Source of the DNA: Paludibacteraceae bacterium
GTDB taxonomy: Bacteria > Bacteroidota > Bacteroidia > Bacteroidales > Paludibacteraceae
Direction of reading: 5' to 3'
DNA length: 64,000 nt
Assembly (NCBI GenBank): GCA_017632345.1
Contig: JAGBRL010000059.1
Coordinates: forward strand, 62,001 to 126,000
Part shown: positions 53,461 through 61,685 of the stretch, one piece after another
How the letters are laid out: every line of letters starts with the position of its first letter
How positions within the stretch are numbered: the first letter of the stretch is position 1
Translations under genes and position numbers: made by a program
The notes under the pieces: model-generated
Told to the model about the DNA's origin: nothing
Databases searched by the model: none
What the model saw: only the letters and a program-made list of their open reading frames with translations

Positions 53461-53468
53461 TAAATTTG
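53461..53468 (+). promoter_or_regulatory. Candidate -7 element of the phoB-phoR-like pair
   Basis: TAAATTTG, full match to TAnnTTTG, 14 nt before ATG 53483. No good TTTG at -33, as expected for an activated promoter; the direct repeat lies upstream. Confidence 0.45.
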
Positions 53469-53482
53469 CGTGACTTAATACA

Positions 53483-54190
53483 ATGTATATGACAACAGAA
53501 CGTATATTGATAGTGGATGACGAGGAGACTTTATGCGAAGTTTTGAAGCTCAACCTTGAAAATGAGGGCTATGATGTTGACACTGCATTAAGTGCGGAAG
53601 AGGCCTTGGTCTTGGATCTGAAAAAGTACTCTTTAATACTCCTTGATGTGATGATGGGGGAAATCAGCGGTGTCAAAATGGCAAAAATGTTGAAGTCGGA
53701 TGTGAAAACGGCAGACATTCCCATTATCTTCTGCACTGCTCGCGACACGGAAGATGACATGGTCATGGGGCTGAATATTGGCGCGGATGATTATATTACG
53801 AAGCCTTATACTGTTCGCAATGTGATAGCGCGTGTGAAGAGTGTGCTAAGGCGGACGTCAGGGAAGAAAGCACCGGATGTTGCCGCTAAAGGGAGGCCTA
53901 ACGTGCTTAAAGTTGAAGGACTTTTGCTTGATATGGAATTTAAGCGTTGCACCGTAGATGGAGACGAGATTAAACTTGCCCGAAAGGAGTTCGAGTTGCT
54001 GGCCTATCTGATTTCGCACCGCGGCAAAATCTGTTCTCGTGAACAGATACTCAACAGTATATGGAGTGACGAGGTGGTTGTCCTTGGACGCACAATTGAC
54101 GTTAATATTACCCGCCTGCGTTCTAAAATCGGCAAATATGGTTCTTATATTGTAACTCGTTCAGGTTTTGGCTATGGCTTCCGCGATTAA
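53483..54190 (+). CDS. PhoB-like response regulator (OmpR family)
   Basis: 235 aa. Receiver domain 1-~122: acidic pocket VDDEE, phosphoacceptor Asp in LILLDVMMG (~56), Thr/Ser in FCTARDTED and Lys in ITKPY. Winged-helix DNA-binding domain ~140-235: RKEFELLAYLISHRGKICSR, IWSDEVVVLGRTIDVNITRL, RSGFGYGF. Divergent from porin-pstSCAB, so it most likely controls phosphate uptake; that is context-based. Start ATG 53483, with ATG 53489 as alternative. Overlaps the kinase gene by 17 nt. Confidence 0.92.
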   Translation: MYMTTERILIVDDEETLCEVLKLNLENEGYDVDTALSAEEALVLDLKKYSLILLDVMMGEISGVKMAKMLKSDVKTADIPIIFCTARDTEDDMVMGLNIGADDYITKPYTVRNVIARVKSVLRRTSGKKAPDVAAKGRPNVLKVEGLLLDMEFKRCTVDGDEIKLARKEFELLAYLISHRGKICSREQILNSIWSDEVVVLGRTIDVNITRLRSKIGKYGSYIVTRSGFGYGFRD

Positions 54191-55610
54191 AATATCTTAT
54201 CACAAGCGGCTCTTTTTTATGTTGCTTGCTTTTTCATGGGCGCTAATCCTATGTTTTATAGGGTTCCAATATATGCGAGAAAAGCAATATAAATCGGATT
54301 TTCTGAATACGCAGCTTCAGATGTACAATCGCCATCTTCTTGAAATTATGGAGGATGGTTTGTCTTACGAAGATTATATAGCGACACATGAAAAACTTTT
54401 CAATGACCTTCGAATATCTATAATTGATTTTTCGGGAACTGTAGTTTACGACAACATGATTTCGTTGGATTCGCTTGACAATCATAGTCTTCGTCCGGAA
54501 GTGGCGGCTGCTCTTAAGGATGGTTTTGGGTGTCATATTGGACGACAGTCTGCAAGCGACGGGCGAGAATATTTTTATTCTGCGACAAAGGGCAAACACG
54601 CTATTGTCCGAACTGCTATTCCATACTCGTCCATACTTCGGGAGATGCTTAAGGCAGATTGGAATTTCTTGGGGATAATGATTTTTATAAGCTCTGTGGT
54701 GAGTGTGTTGGCATATTTTGCTACAAGAAGGCTTGGCAAAACTATAGAGAGACTAAATAGGTTTGCAGATAAGGCGAAGAATGGAGAAGCCTTTGGCGAA
54801 AATGAGCCGTTCCCAAATGACGAGCTTGGCTCTATCTCCAACCACATTGTGCAGCTCTACGCGCAATGGCAGCAAACAATAAAGGATAGAGATGTTGCTT
54901 ATGAAGCGACTTTGCGAGAGGAGCAAGAGAAAATGCGGATTAAGCGACAACTTACAAACAATATAAATCATGAACTGAAAACCCCTGTGGCTTCTATGCA
55001 AGTATGTCTTGAAACTTTGCTTTCGGGCATCACTCTAAGCGAAGAAAAGCGTCTGGAACTTATCGAGCGATGCTATACTAACAATGAACGTCTCAGACGA
55101 TTGTTGGCAGATGTTTCGCTAATCACACGGATGGAAGACGGAAATGCAATTATAGATAAGGAGAAAGTAGTTCTTAATGACATTTTGGTGGAAATAGCAG
55201 AAGAGATGGAAATTATGCCAGAAAACGAACGCATGACTTTGCATACAGACTTTAACGAAACTGTGATAGTAAATGGCAATCTGTCGCTTATTGGTTCCAT
55301 TTTCCGTAATCTTACAGAAAACGCCATGTCGTACTCTGATGGTAATAACATATACATATCTCTGCTATCAAATGATGAAAGAGAGTGCAGGATTCGCTTT
55401 GAGGATGATGGTGTCGGTGTGGAGGAAAAGCAATTGCCTCGTCTTTTTGAAAGGTTTTATCGTGTGGATAAAGGTCGGTCGCGGAAAAAAGGCGGAACCG
55501 GACTTGGTCTGGCTATTGTTAAGCACGCTGTTCAATTTCATGGAGGAACAATAACGGCAAGCAACCGTCCTGGTGGAGGATTGAGATTTGACTTTGTGTT
55601 GAGCAAGTAG
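54174..55610 (+). CDS. PhoR-like sensor histidine kinase
   Basis: 478 aa from ATG 54174 (TTG 54168 is in frame). Two membrane helices (~12-34 and ~163-184) bracket a ~130-residue periplasmic sensor region; a HAMP-like linker follows (RRLGKTIERLNRFADKAKNGE). Kinase core: H-box NNINHELKTPVASMQ (phospho-His ~265), N-box FRNLTENAMSYSDGN, G1 FEDDGVGVEEKQLPRLFERFYRVD (in two motif blocks) and G2 GGTGLGLAIVKHA. Overlaps the response regulator, so they form one cognate pair. Its extracytoplasmic region is larger than in E. coli PhoR, so it may sense something directly. Confidence 0.92.
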   Translation: MASAIKISYHKRLFFMLLAFSWALILCFIGFQYMREKQYKSDFLNTQLQMYNRHLLEIMEDGLSYEDYIATHEKLFNDLRISIIDFSGTVVYDNMISLDSLDNHSLRPEVAAALKDGFGCHIGRQSASDGREYFYSATKGKHAIVRTAIPYSSILREMLKADWNFLGIMIFISSVVSVLAYFATRRLGKTIERLNRFADKAKNGEAFGENEPFPNDELGSISNHIVQLYAQWQQTIKDRDVAYEATLREEQEKMRIKRQLTNNINHELKTPVASMQVCLETLLSGITLSEEKRLELIERCYTNNERLRRLLADVSLITRMEDGNAIIDKEKVVLNDILVEIAEEMEIMPENERMTLHTDFNETVIVNGNLSLIGSIFRNLTENAMSYSDGNNIYISLLSNDERECRIRFEDDGVGVEEKQLPRLFERFYRVDKGRSRKKGGTGLGLAIVKHAVQFHGGTITASNRPGGGLRFDFVLSK

Positions 55611-55636
55611 TTAGCAGGATTGTGCCGATAGAGTAA

Positions 55637-55667
55637 TTGGACTTTTTGAAAAAAAACATTACCTTTG
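55637..55667 (+). promoter_or_regulatory. Candidate promoter of the second BspA-like gene
   Basis: TTG at 55637-55639, 20-nt spacer, TACCTTTG at 55660-55667. Leader of ~20 nt to ATG 55695. The open frame runs back through this motif to a TTG at 55665, which argues that the ATG is the real start. Confidence 0.5.
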
Positions 55668-55694
55668 CAAGGTGAATTAAAAAAAACGAAGAAA

Positions 55695-57362
55695 ATGAAA
55701 AGGTTTTTATTCTTAACTATTTGCTCTGTTCTGACAAGCTTCGGAGCTGCTGCATCCAACACATGGGTCGTGAACAGCGACGGTGATACCATTTGGTATG
55801 ATTTTGATAAAAGAGAGAAAACAGCAAGTGTGACGTATGAGGGAAGAAGAACATCGTCTCAATCTCGTAAAGATTATTCAGGCTCTATTGTCATCCCTTC
55901 AAAAGTGACCTATGATGGCATTCGCTATCAAGTAACAAAAATAGGCATTAATGCTTTTTACGAATGTGAAGGCCTGACAAGTGTGACGATTCCTTCAAGC
56001 GTAACTAAAATTCTCAGAGGTGCTTTTAGTCAATGCAAAAACTTGACTACGGTAAAGCTCTCTAACGGGTTAGCCAATATAGGAGAAGGTGCTTTCTCTG
56101 GTTGCGGAAAACTTGTCAACGTAACGATTCCAAATAGTGTGGAGACGATTGAGGCCCGTGCTTTTGAAGGTTGTAAAAGCATTACCAGTATAACGATACC
56201 CAATAGTGTGAAGACGATCGAGGCTAATGCTTTTGAAGGTTGTGAAAGCATTACCAGCATAGTGATTCCGAAGGGCGTAAAGAAGATTGGATATAGTGCT
56301 TTTGAAGATTGCGGAAAACTTGCCAACGTAACGATTCCAAATGGTGTGGAGGTGATTGAGAACCTTGCTTTTGAAGGTTGTGAAAGCATTACCAGCATAA
56401 AGATTCCGAAGAGCGTAAAGAAGATTGGATATAGTGCTTTTTCTAATTGCGAAAACCTTGCCGAAGTAACGATTTCAGAAGGTGTGACGGAGATAGATGA
56501 ATCTACTTTCTCTCATTGCGTAAATTTAACAACTGTGAAGTTGCCGAACAGTTTGACAAAGATAGGGAGAGAAGCATTTATGGGCTGTGAAAAACTGATT
56601 AACATAACAATACCCGAAGGTGTGACGGAGATAGGTGCTTATGCTTTTTCTTTATGCAACAATCTGGCGAAGGTGTCTATTCCCAACAGCGTAACTTTGA
56701 TTGGTGAAGGTGCTTTTATGAAATGTGTGAGCTTAACTGATTTTGTGATTCCAAATAGTGTGAAAAAGATAGACCAATATGCTTTTTCTCTTTGTGACGG
56801 TCTTAAAAGCATTGTGATTCCAAGTAGTGTGGACACGATTGTGAGCGCGGCTTTTGCTGGTTGCGGGAATCTTGAAATGATAGATGTGGCTAAAGAGAAT
56901 CCAAATTATTGTTCGGTAGATGGAGTGTTGTTCGACAAATCAAAAAACACATTGGTGCAATTCCCCAAAGGGAGAAAAGGGGGATATTCGATACCAGAAG
57001 GTGTGACGGTGATAAATGATTTGGCATTCTCTCAATGTGTAAATCTTACAAAAGTGGTAATCCCTAATGGAGTTGTGAGAATCGGTGAGCTGGCATTCTC
57101 AAAATGTAGAGGATTAGCAGATATTGAGTTTCCCGAAAGTTTGACAGAAATTGGCGAAATGGCTTTTGATAGCTGCGACGGGCTAACCAGCGTGACGATT
57201 CCAAATAGTGTGAAGGCAATAGGGAAAAATGCTTTTTATAATTGCAGCAGATTGACCAGTGTGACATTTCCAGGTGAGCTTGGAGATTTATATGACATCT
57301 TTTATGAATGCAATAACCTTAAAAGTGTCAATGGTTCTGAAATAATATACGTAAAATTCTGA
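55695..57362 (+). CDS. BspA-like leucine-rich repeat surface protein (second copy)
   Basis: 555 aa from ATG 55695. Signal peptide MKRFLFLTICSVLTSFGAAA and the WVVNSDGDTIWYDF module match the paralogue at 47111. Then ~20 LRR_5 repeats of 23 residues (e.g. SVKTIEANAFEGCESITSIV). One SVDGVLFD insertion. Repeats around 56160-56470 are nearly identical at DNA level with 69- and 138-nt periods. The C-terminus stops soon after the last repeat (FYECNNLKSVNGSEIIYVKF) without the usual YVPAxSVEKYK cap, so it may be shortened. No T9SS domain. Probably an adhesin. Confidence 0.88.
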   Translation: MKRFLFLTICSVLTSFGAAASNTWVVNSDGDTIWYDFDKREKTASVTYEGRRTSSQSRKDYSGSIVIPSKVTYDGIRYQVTKIGINAFYECEGLTSVTIPSSVTKILRGAFSQCKNLTTVKLSNGLANIGEGAFSGCGKLVNVTIPNSVETIEARAFEGCKSITSITIPNSVKTIEANAFEGCESITSIVIPKGVKKIGYSAFEDCGKLANVTIPNGVEVIENLAFEGCESITSIKIPKSVKKIGYSAFSNCENLAEVTISEGVTEIDESTFSHCVNLTTVKLPNSLTKIGREAFMGCEKLINITIPEGVTEIGAYAFSLCNNLAKVSIPNSVTLIGEGAFMKCVSLTDFVIPNSVKKIDQYAFSLCDGLKSIVIPSSVDTIVSAAFAGCGNLEMIDVAKENPNYCSVDGVLFDKSKNTLVQFPKGRKGGYSIPEGVTVINDLAFSQCVNLTKVVIPNGVVRIGELAFSKCRGLADIEFPESLTEIGEMAFDSCDGLTSVTIPNSVKAIGKNAFYNCSRLTSVTFPGELGDLYDIFYECNNLKSVNGSEIIYVKF

Positions 57363-57462
57363 CCGCGGAAGAGAAGGTGATTTGGCGACTGTATTTTTTA
57401 TGGAATGTGGTCGATTAATGTGAACGAAGAACTGTAATTTAAAAAACGAAATGCAACTTTTT

Positions 57463-57493
57463 TTTGCTATTTTATTTTAAACTATTATCTTTG
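57463..57493 (+). promoter_or_regulatory. Bacteroidetes-type promoter of the phosphoglucomutase gene
   Basis: TTTG at 57463-57466, exactly 19 nt, TATCTTTG at 57486-57493: a full consensus match. Leader ~50 nt to ATG 57551. One of the two best promoters in the window. Confidence 0.75.
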
Positions 57494-57550
57494 CGGACGT
57501 CATCGAGTTGTTGACGAGACTCGTGGCATGGTTATAAATGTTTTTAATAT

Positions 57551-59296
57551 ATGGATAATACAGCATTAATTCAAGAGGTTACAGCAAAGGCCAACGTTTG
57601 GCTGAACGGCAATTACGATGCAGAGACAAAGGCTGTCGTTAAGTCTATGTTGGAAAATGAAGACAAAACAGACCTAATCGAAGCTTTTTACAAAGATTTG
57701 GAGTTCGGAACTGGTGGCTTGCGCGGCATAATGGGCGTCGGTACTAACCGAATGAACATCTACACAGTAGGTTCTGCTACGCAGGGTCTCTCTAATTATC
57801 TTAAAGCACAGTTCAAGGATGTTCAGCAAATAAAGGTTGTCGTTGGTCACGACTGCCGTAACAACAGCCGCCTGTTTGCAGAGTCTGCGGCTAAGATTTT
57901 CGCCGCAAATGGAATCAAAGTGTATCTTTTTGAATCGCTTCGACCAACTCCGGAAATGTCTTACGCAATCAGAGAACTTGGATGTCAGAGCGGTATTATT
58001 TTGACTGCCAGCCACAACCCTAAAGAGTACAACGGTTACAAGGCTTACTGGAATGACGGCGGACAGCTTGTTCCTCCTCACGATGTTGACGTGATTAAGG
58101 AGGTTGAGAAAATCAAGTCGGTTGACGAAATCAAATTTGAAGGAAACAGCGAGCTTATCGAAATCATCGGAAAAGAGATTGATGATAAGTATATCAACGA
58201 AATAACAAAACTGTCGCTTTCTCCTGAGTCTATCAAGAGAAACGAAAACATGAAGATTGTTTACACTCCTATTCATGGCACTGGCGTTTATTTGATTCCT
58301 GAAACTCTTAAGCGTTTCGGTTTCAAGAACATCGTGAACGTGCCGGAACAGGATGTGATTAGCGGCGATTTCCCTACTGTGGTTTCTCCGAATCCGGAAG
58401 AGCCTGCGGCTTTGGACATGGCTATAAAGAAGGCAGTGGAAGTTGGTGCCGATATGGTTATGGCTTCTGACCCTGACGCAGACCGTGTGGGTATCGCGGT
58501 TAAGAATGACAAGGGCGAGTTTATCCTCGTGAACGGTAACCAGACTGCAATGATGCTTACTTACTATCTGGTTACTCGTTGGAAGGAACTTGGCAAGATT
58601 AACGGAAAAGAGTATATCGTTAAGACTATCGTTACAAGCGAACTGCTTAAGGACATCGCAGAAAAGAACGGCGTCAAGGTGTTTGACGTTTACACAGGCT
58701 TCAAGTGGATTGCCGCTGTTATGCGCGAGATGGAAGGCAAAATGAACTACATCGGCGGCGGCGAGGAGTCTTACGGCTACTTGGCAGAGTCGTTTGTTCG
58801 TGACAATGACGCTTTCTCGGCTTGCGTAATGATTGCTGAAACTGCGGCTTGGGCGGCTGATAACGGCATGACAATGTATGACTTGCTTAAGAAGATTTAT
58901 CTTGAATACGGTTTCACTCTTAACAAGGGTATCTCTGTTGTTAAGAAAGGCAAGGCTGGTGCTGACGAAATCAAACAGATGATGGTGGACTTCAGCGAAA
59001 ACGCTCCTAAGGAGATTGCAGGCTCGCCTGTTGTTCTGGTTAAGGATTACAACAAGCTTACAGCAACAGACGACAAGGGCAATGTCTCTAAGCTTGATTT
59101 CCCTTGCACTTCTAACGTGCTTCAGTTCTTTACGGCTGCTGGCGACAAGATTTCAATCCGTCCTTCTGGTACAGAGCCTAAGATCAAGTTCTATATCGAA
59201 GTGCGTGGCGAAATGAAGTCTTTGGCTGATTATGACGCTGCAACTGAGGCTGCAAACGCTAAGGTGGAAGCGGTTAAAAAGTCTTTGGGATTGTAA
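57551..59296 (+). CDS. Phosphoglucomutase/phosphomannomutase (long, PGM2-like form)
   Basis: 581 aa. Interconverts sugar 1- and 6-phosphates, feeding nucleotide-sugar synthesis for the glycans of this cell. Alpha-D-phosphohexomutase motifs in order: FGTGGLRGIMGVGTNRMN, catalytic Ser in LTASHNPKEYNGYKAYW (~151), metal loop SDPDADRVGIAV (~309), sugar-binding GGGEESYGYL (~399) and phosphate-binding RPSGTEPKIKFYIEV (~540). Glucose versus mannose preference cannot be read. Single gene with a strong promoter and terminator; codon use suggests high expression. Confidence 0.94.
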   Translation: MDNTALIQEVTAKANVWLNGNYDAETKAVVKSMLENEDKTDLIEAFYKDLEFGTGGLRGIMGVGTNRMNIYTVGSATQGLSNYLKAQFKDVQQIKVVVGHDCRNNSRLFAESAAKIFAANGIKVYLFESLRPTPEMSYAIRELGCQSGIILTASHNPKEYNGYKAYWNDGGQLVPPHDVDVIKEVEKIKSVDEIKFEGNSELIEIIGKEIDDKYINEITKLSLSPESIKRNENMKIVYTPIHGTGVYLIPETLKRFGFKNIVNVPEQDVISGDFPTVVSPNPEEPAALDMAIKKAVEVGADMVMASDPDADRVGIAVKNDKGEFILVNGNQTAMMLTYYLVTRWKELGKINGKEYIVKTIVTSELLKDIAEKNGVKVFDVYTGFKWIAAVMREMEGKMNYIGGGEESYGYLAESFVRDNDAFSACVMIAETAAWAADNGMTMYDLLKKIYLEYGFTLNKGISVVKKGKAGADEIKQMMVDFSENAPKEIAGSPVVLVKDYNKLTATDDKGNVSKLDFPCTSNVLQFFTAAGDKISIRPSGTEPKIKFYIEVRGEMKSLADYDAATEAANAKVEAVKKSLGL

Positions 59297-59332
59297 TTTA
59301 TTTGTTTTATTTTTCCATAATTTCATTTGTAG

Positions 59333-59365
59333 GGGGCGGCCTGTTGGTCGCCCCTGATTTTTTTT
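59333..59365 (+). terminator. Intrinsic terminator after phosphoglucomutase
   Basis: 9-bp G+C-rich stem GGGGCGGCC/GGTCGCCCC (one G-T pair), TGTT loop, then eight T after a 3-nt gap. Confidence 0.9.
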
Positions 59366-59410
59366 GAGAAATATTGTCCTTATAAAGTTTTTATATTAGA
59401 CTTAATTGTT

Positions 59411-59418
59411 TATTTTTG
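59411..59418 (+). promoter_or_regulatory. Candidate -7 element of the LysM gene
   Basis: TATTTTTG, full match to TAnnTTTG; TTTT instead of TTTG at the -33 distance (59388-59391). Leader ~50 nt to ATG 59474. Confidence 0.4.
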
Positions 59419-59473
59419 TAAGTTGTAACGGATAGAGATGGCAAGATTGTTTATCTCTGAAATATAAGGATTT

Positions 59474-61675
59474 ATGAGAAAGAATTTTTGTAATGTTATA
59501 ATATCAGTTTCGGTATTGCTCGGATTGGGCTCGTCTTTGTTGGCTCAACCGGCGATTAATTATCCTAAAAAGAACATAAACGGGAAGGAGTATTACGAAT
59601 ATCCTGTGCAGAAGAGCGAGGGCTTTTTCTCGATAACTCGCAAGTTTGATGTGTCGAAAGAAGAGATTCTGAAGGCGAATCCGGGCGCGTCAAACGGACC
59701 GACTTTTGGTTCTGTGCTGCTGATTCCAGTTAAGGACAGAAACTATAAAATCCATAAGGTGGCAAGCAAGGAGACTCTGTTTTCTATAAAGCAAAAGTAT
59801 AACACGTCTTATGAAGAGCTTTATGCTCTGAATCCTGCGCTTAAGGAAAAAGGTCTGATTTGCGGGACCGAAATAAAGATACCGGAAGCAGCGCCTGCAA
59901 AGAGCCAGAACGTGAATGTGTCGGCTTTGATCGCAAGTTCTAAGGTTGATACGTCTGCTCTTGAGAAAAAGCAGAAGCCGTCGTTTGTGTCTCACATGGT
60001 GAAGAAAGGTGAGACTCTTTACAGTATAAGCAAGCAGTACGGAGTGTCGTCCGAAGAGATTGTGCGCCTTAATCCGGATGCGAAGGAGGGTGTGAAGGAG
60101 GGCAGCGTGCTGATAATTCCGCCTGTTTACAATAACACAGGCCATGATGACAGCAAATTCAAAGGAGCCAGAAGCGAGATGAAGAGCCATGTTGTAAAGA
60201 AAGGCGAGACTTTGTATGGCATAAGCAAACTGTATGGCATTTCGCAGGATGAGCTGCAGAGAAGAAATCCTCAGATGAAGGATGGTCTGAATGAGGGCAT
60301 GCTGATTTTTATTCCGCCAGTTTATCAGGCTACCGCGTTTAAGGAGGTTGTTAAGGTTGATTATATAACGCACGAGGTGAAACGCCGCGAGACGCTCTTC
60401 AGCATAGGCCAGAAGTATGGTGTGTCTGTTGAGGATATCGTGGAGCATAATCCGGGCACTGAAAACGGAATAAAGAAAGGACTGGTTTTGAATATTCCGC
60501 AAAAAGTTGTCTCTCAGGTTGTTGACTCTGTCGCTGTTGACTCGTCTTTGATTGTTGACTCTCTTGCTGTTCCTGAAAAGGTGAAGATGACGGACCCTAA
60601 GTCGGAGATTAATGTGGCTTTGTTCTTTCCGTTCAATTTTGCTAAAGTGACTCCTACAAGCAAGACTGACGCTAATACAGAGAAGTTCGTGGAGTTTTAT
60701 CAGGGTATGCTGGTCGCGATAGATTCGCTGAAGAGGACAAACCTGTCGGTGAACCTTCGTGTTTATGACTCTGGAAAGACCGATGCTGACGTGCGGAAAT
60801 TGTTAAACGGCGAGGAGCTGAAAAGTATGGATGTTTTGATTGGGCCGGCTTATACATCTCAGATAAAGGCTTTGTCTGAGTTTGCGAAGGCTAATAACGT
60901 TAAGCTTGTAGTGCCGTTCTCTTCTCGTTCGGAAGAGACTAAGACAAATCCGAATATCTTCCAGGTAAACACTCCGCGCAAGGAGTCGGCTGCGGTCATT
61001 GCTGAAAAGTTCAGTAAAACTTTTAAAGGCAAGAACATTGTGCTTATCCGTTTCGGAAAGCCGGAATATAACGATGAAAAGATATTAGGGGATACTCTTG
61101 ACAGCATTTTGACAAAGAACAATATCAAGTTTAAGTCTGTGATGTTCAGTAATTTGGCTGAGATAAAGAAGCAGCTTACGGACAAGGCCGAGAATGTGAT
61201 ATTCCCTGTCACAAACAATCAGGTTGCTCTCAGTCAGGTGTTGCCGCTCATAAATATGACAGACGACGGTAAGAAGAGCATCTCTTTGTTCGGCTTCTCA
61301 GAATGGCAGAGTTATCAAGGCATCAGCAAGGATATGTTTAAGGTTAATATGTACCTTGTTTCTCAGTTCTATGTGGACTACAAAAGTAAAGAGGTTCGCA
61401 ATTTCCTGAAGAAGTTCCGCAATTTCTATAATTCTGAACCGGCAAATAGTCAGCCGTCGTATGGCATGCTGGGTTACGATGCGATGATGTTCTTCGGAAC
61501 TGCGATTTCTAAGTTTGGTCATGACTTTGAAGACAAGGTCGGAGAAGTTAAGGTCAACGCGCTGCAGAGCGGACTGAGGTTCAACAAGCTTTGTGAGGAA
61601 GGCGGATTCTACAACGATTGCGTCTATATAACTCAGCATAACGACAAGACTGGATTCACGATTATTTGTAAATAA
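59474..61675 (+). CDS. LysM-repeat protein with periplasmic-binding-protein (type 1) domain
   Basis: 733 aa. Signal peptide cut after LLAQ (~26). Five LysM-like units in residues ~40-345, e.g. KIHKVASKETLFSIKQKYN, HMVKKGETLYSISKQYGVS, HVVKKGETLYGISKLYGIS and HEVKRRETLFSIGQKYGVS; the first (YPVQKSEGFFSITRKFDVS) is degenerate. LysM binds N-acetylglucosamine in peptidoglycan. Residues ~375-733 have the PBP1 fold of amino-acid ABC receptors (INVALFFPFNFAKV, VLIGPAYTSQIKALSEFA, VPFSSRSEETKTNPNIFQV). No transporter genes adjoin, so ligand sensing or a structural role is more likely than import. 11 nt before the next gene. Confidence 0.88.
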   Translation: MRKNFCNVIISVSVLLGLGSSLLAQPAINYPKKNINGKEYYEYPVQKSEGFFSITRKFDVSKEEILKANPGASNGPTFGSVLLIPVKDRNYKIHKVASKETLFSIKQKYNTSYEELYALNPALKEKGLICGTEIKIPEAAPAKSQNVNVSALIASSKVDTSALEKKQKPSFVSHMVKKGETLYSISKQYGVSSEEIVRLNPDAKEGVKEGSVLIIPPVYNNTGHDDSKFKGARSEMKSHVVKKGETLYGISKLYGISQDELQRRNPQMKDGLNEGMLIFIPPVYQATAFKEVVKVDYITHEVKRRETLFSIGQKYGVSVEDIVEHNPGTENGIKKGLVLNIPQKVVSQVVDSVAVDSSLIVDSLAVPEKVKMTDPKSEINVALFFPFNFAKVTPTSKTDANTEKFVEFYQGMLVAIDSLKRTNLSVNLRVYDSGKTDADVRKLLNGEELKSMDVLIGPAYTSQIKALSEFAKANNVKLVVPFSSRSEETKTNPNIFQVNTPRKESAAVIAEKFSKTFKGKNIVLIRFGKPEYNDEKILGDTLDSILTKNNIKFKSVMFSNLAEIKKQLTDKAENVIFPVTNNQVALSQVLPLINMTDDGKKSISLFGFSEWQSYQGISKDMFKVNMYLVSQFYVDYKSKEVRNFLKKFRNFYNSEPANSQPSYGMLGYDAMMFFGTAISKFGHDFEDKVGEVKVNALQSGLRFNKLCEEGGFYNDCVYITQHNDKTGFTIICK

Positions 61676-61685
61676 AAGTATAGTG

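Noticed and set aside
56160..56470. Regularly spaced near-identical repeats that could suggest CRISPR
   Set aside because: Spacing is exactly 69/138 nt, in frame, and encodes 23-residue leucine-rich repeats; no unique spacers and no cas genes.
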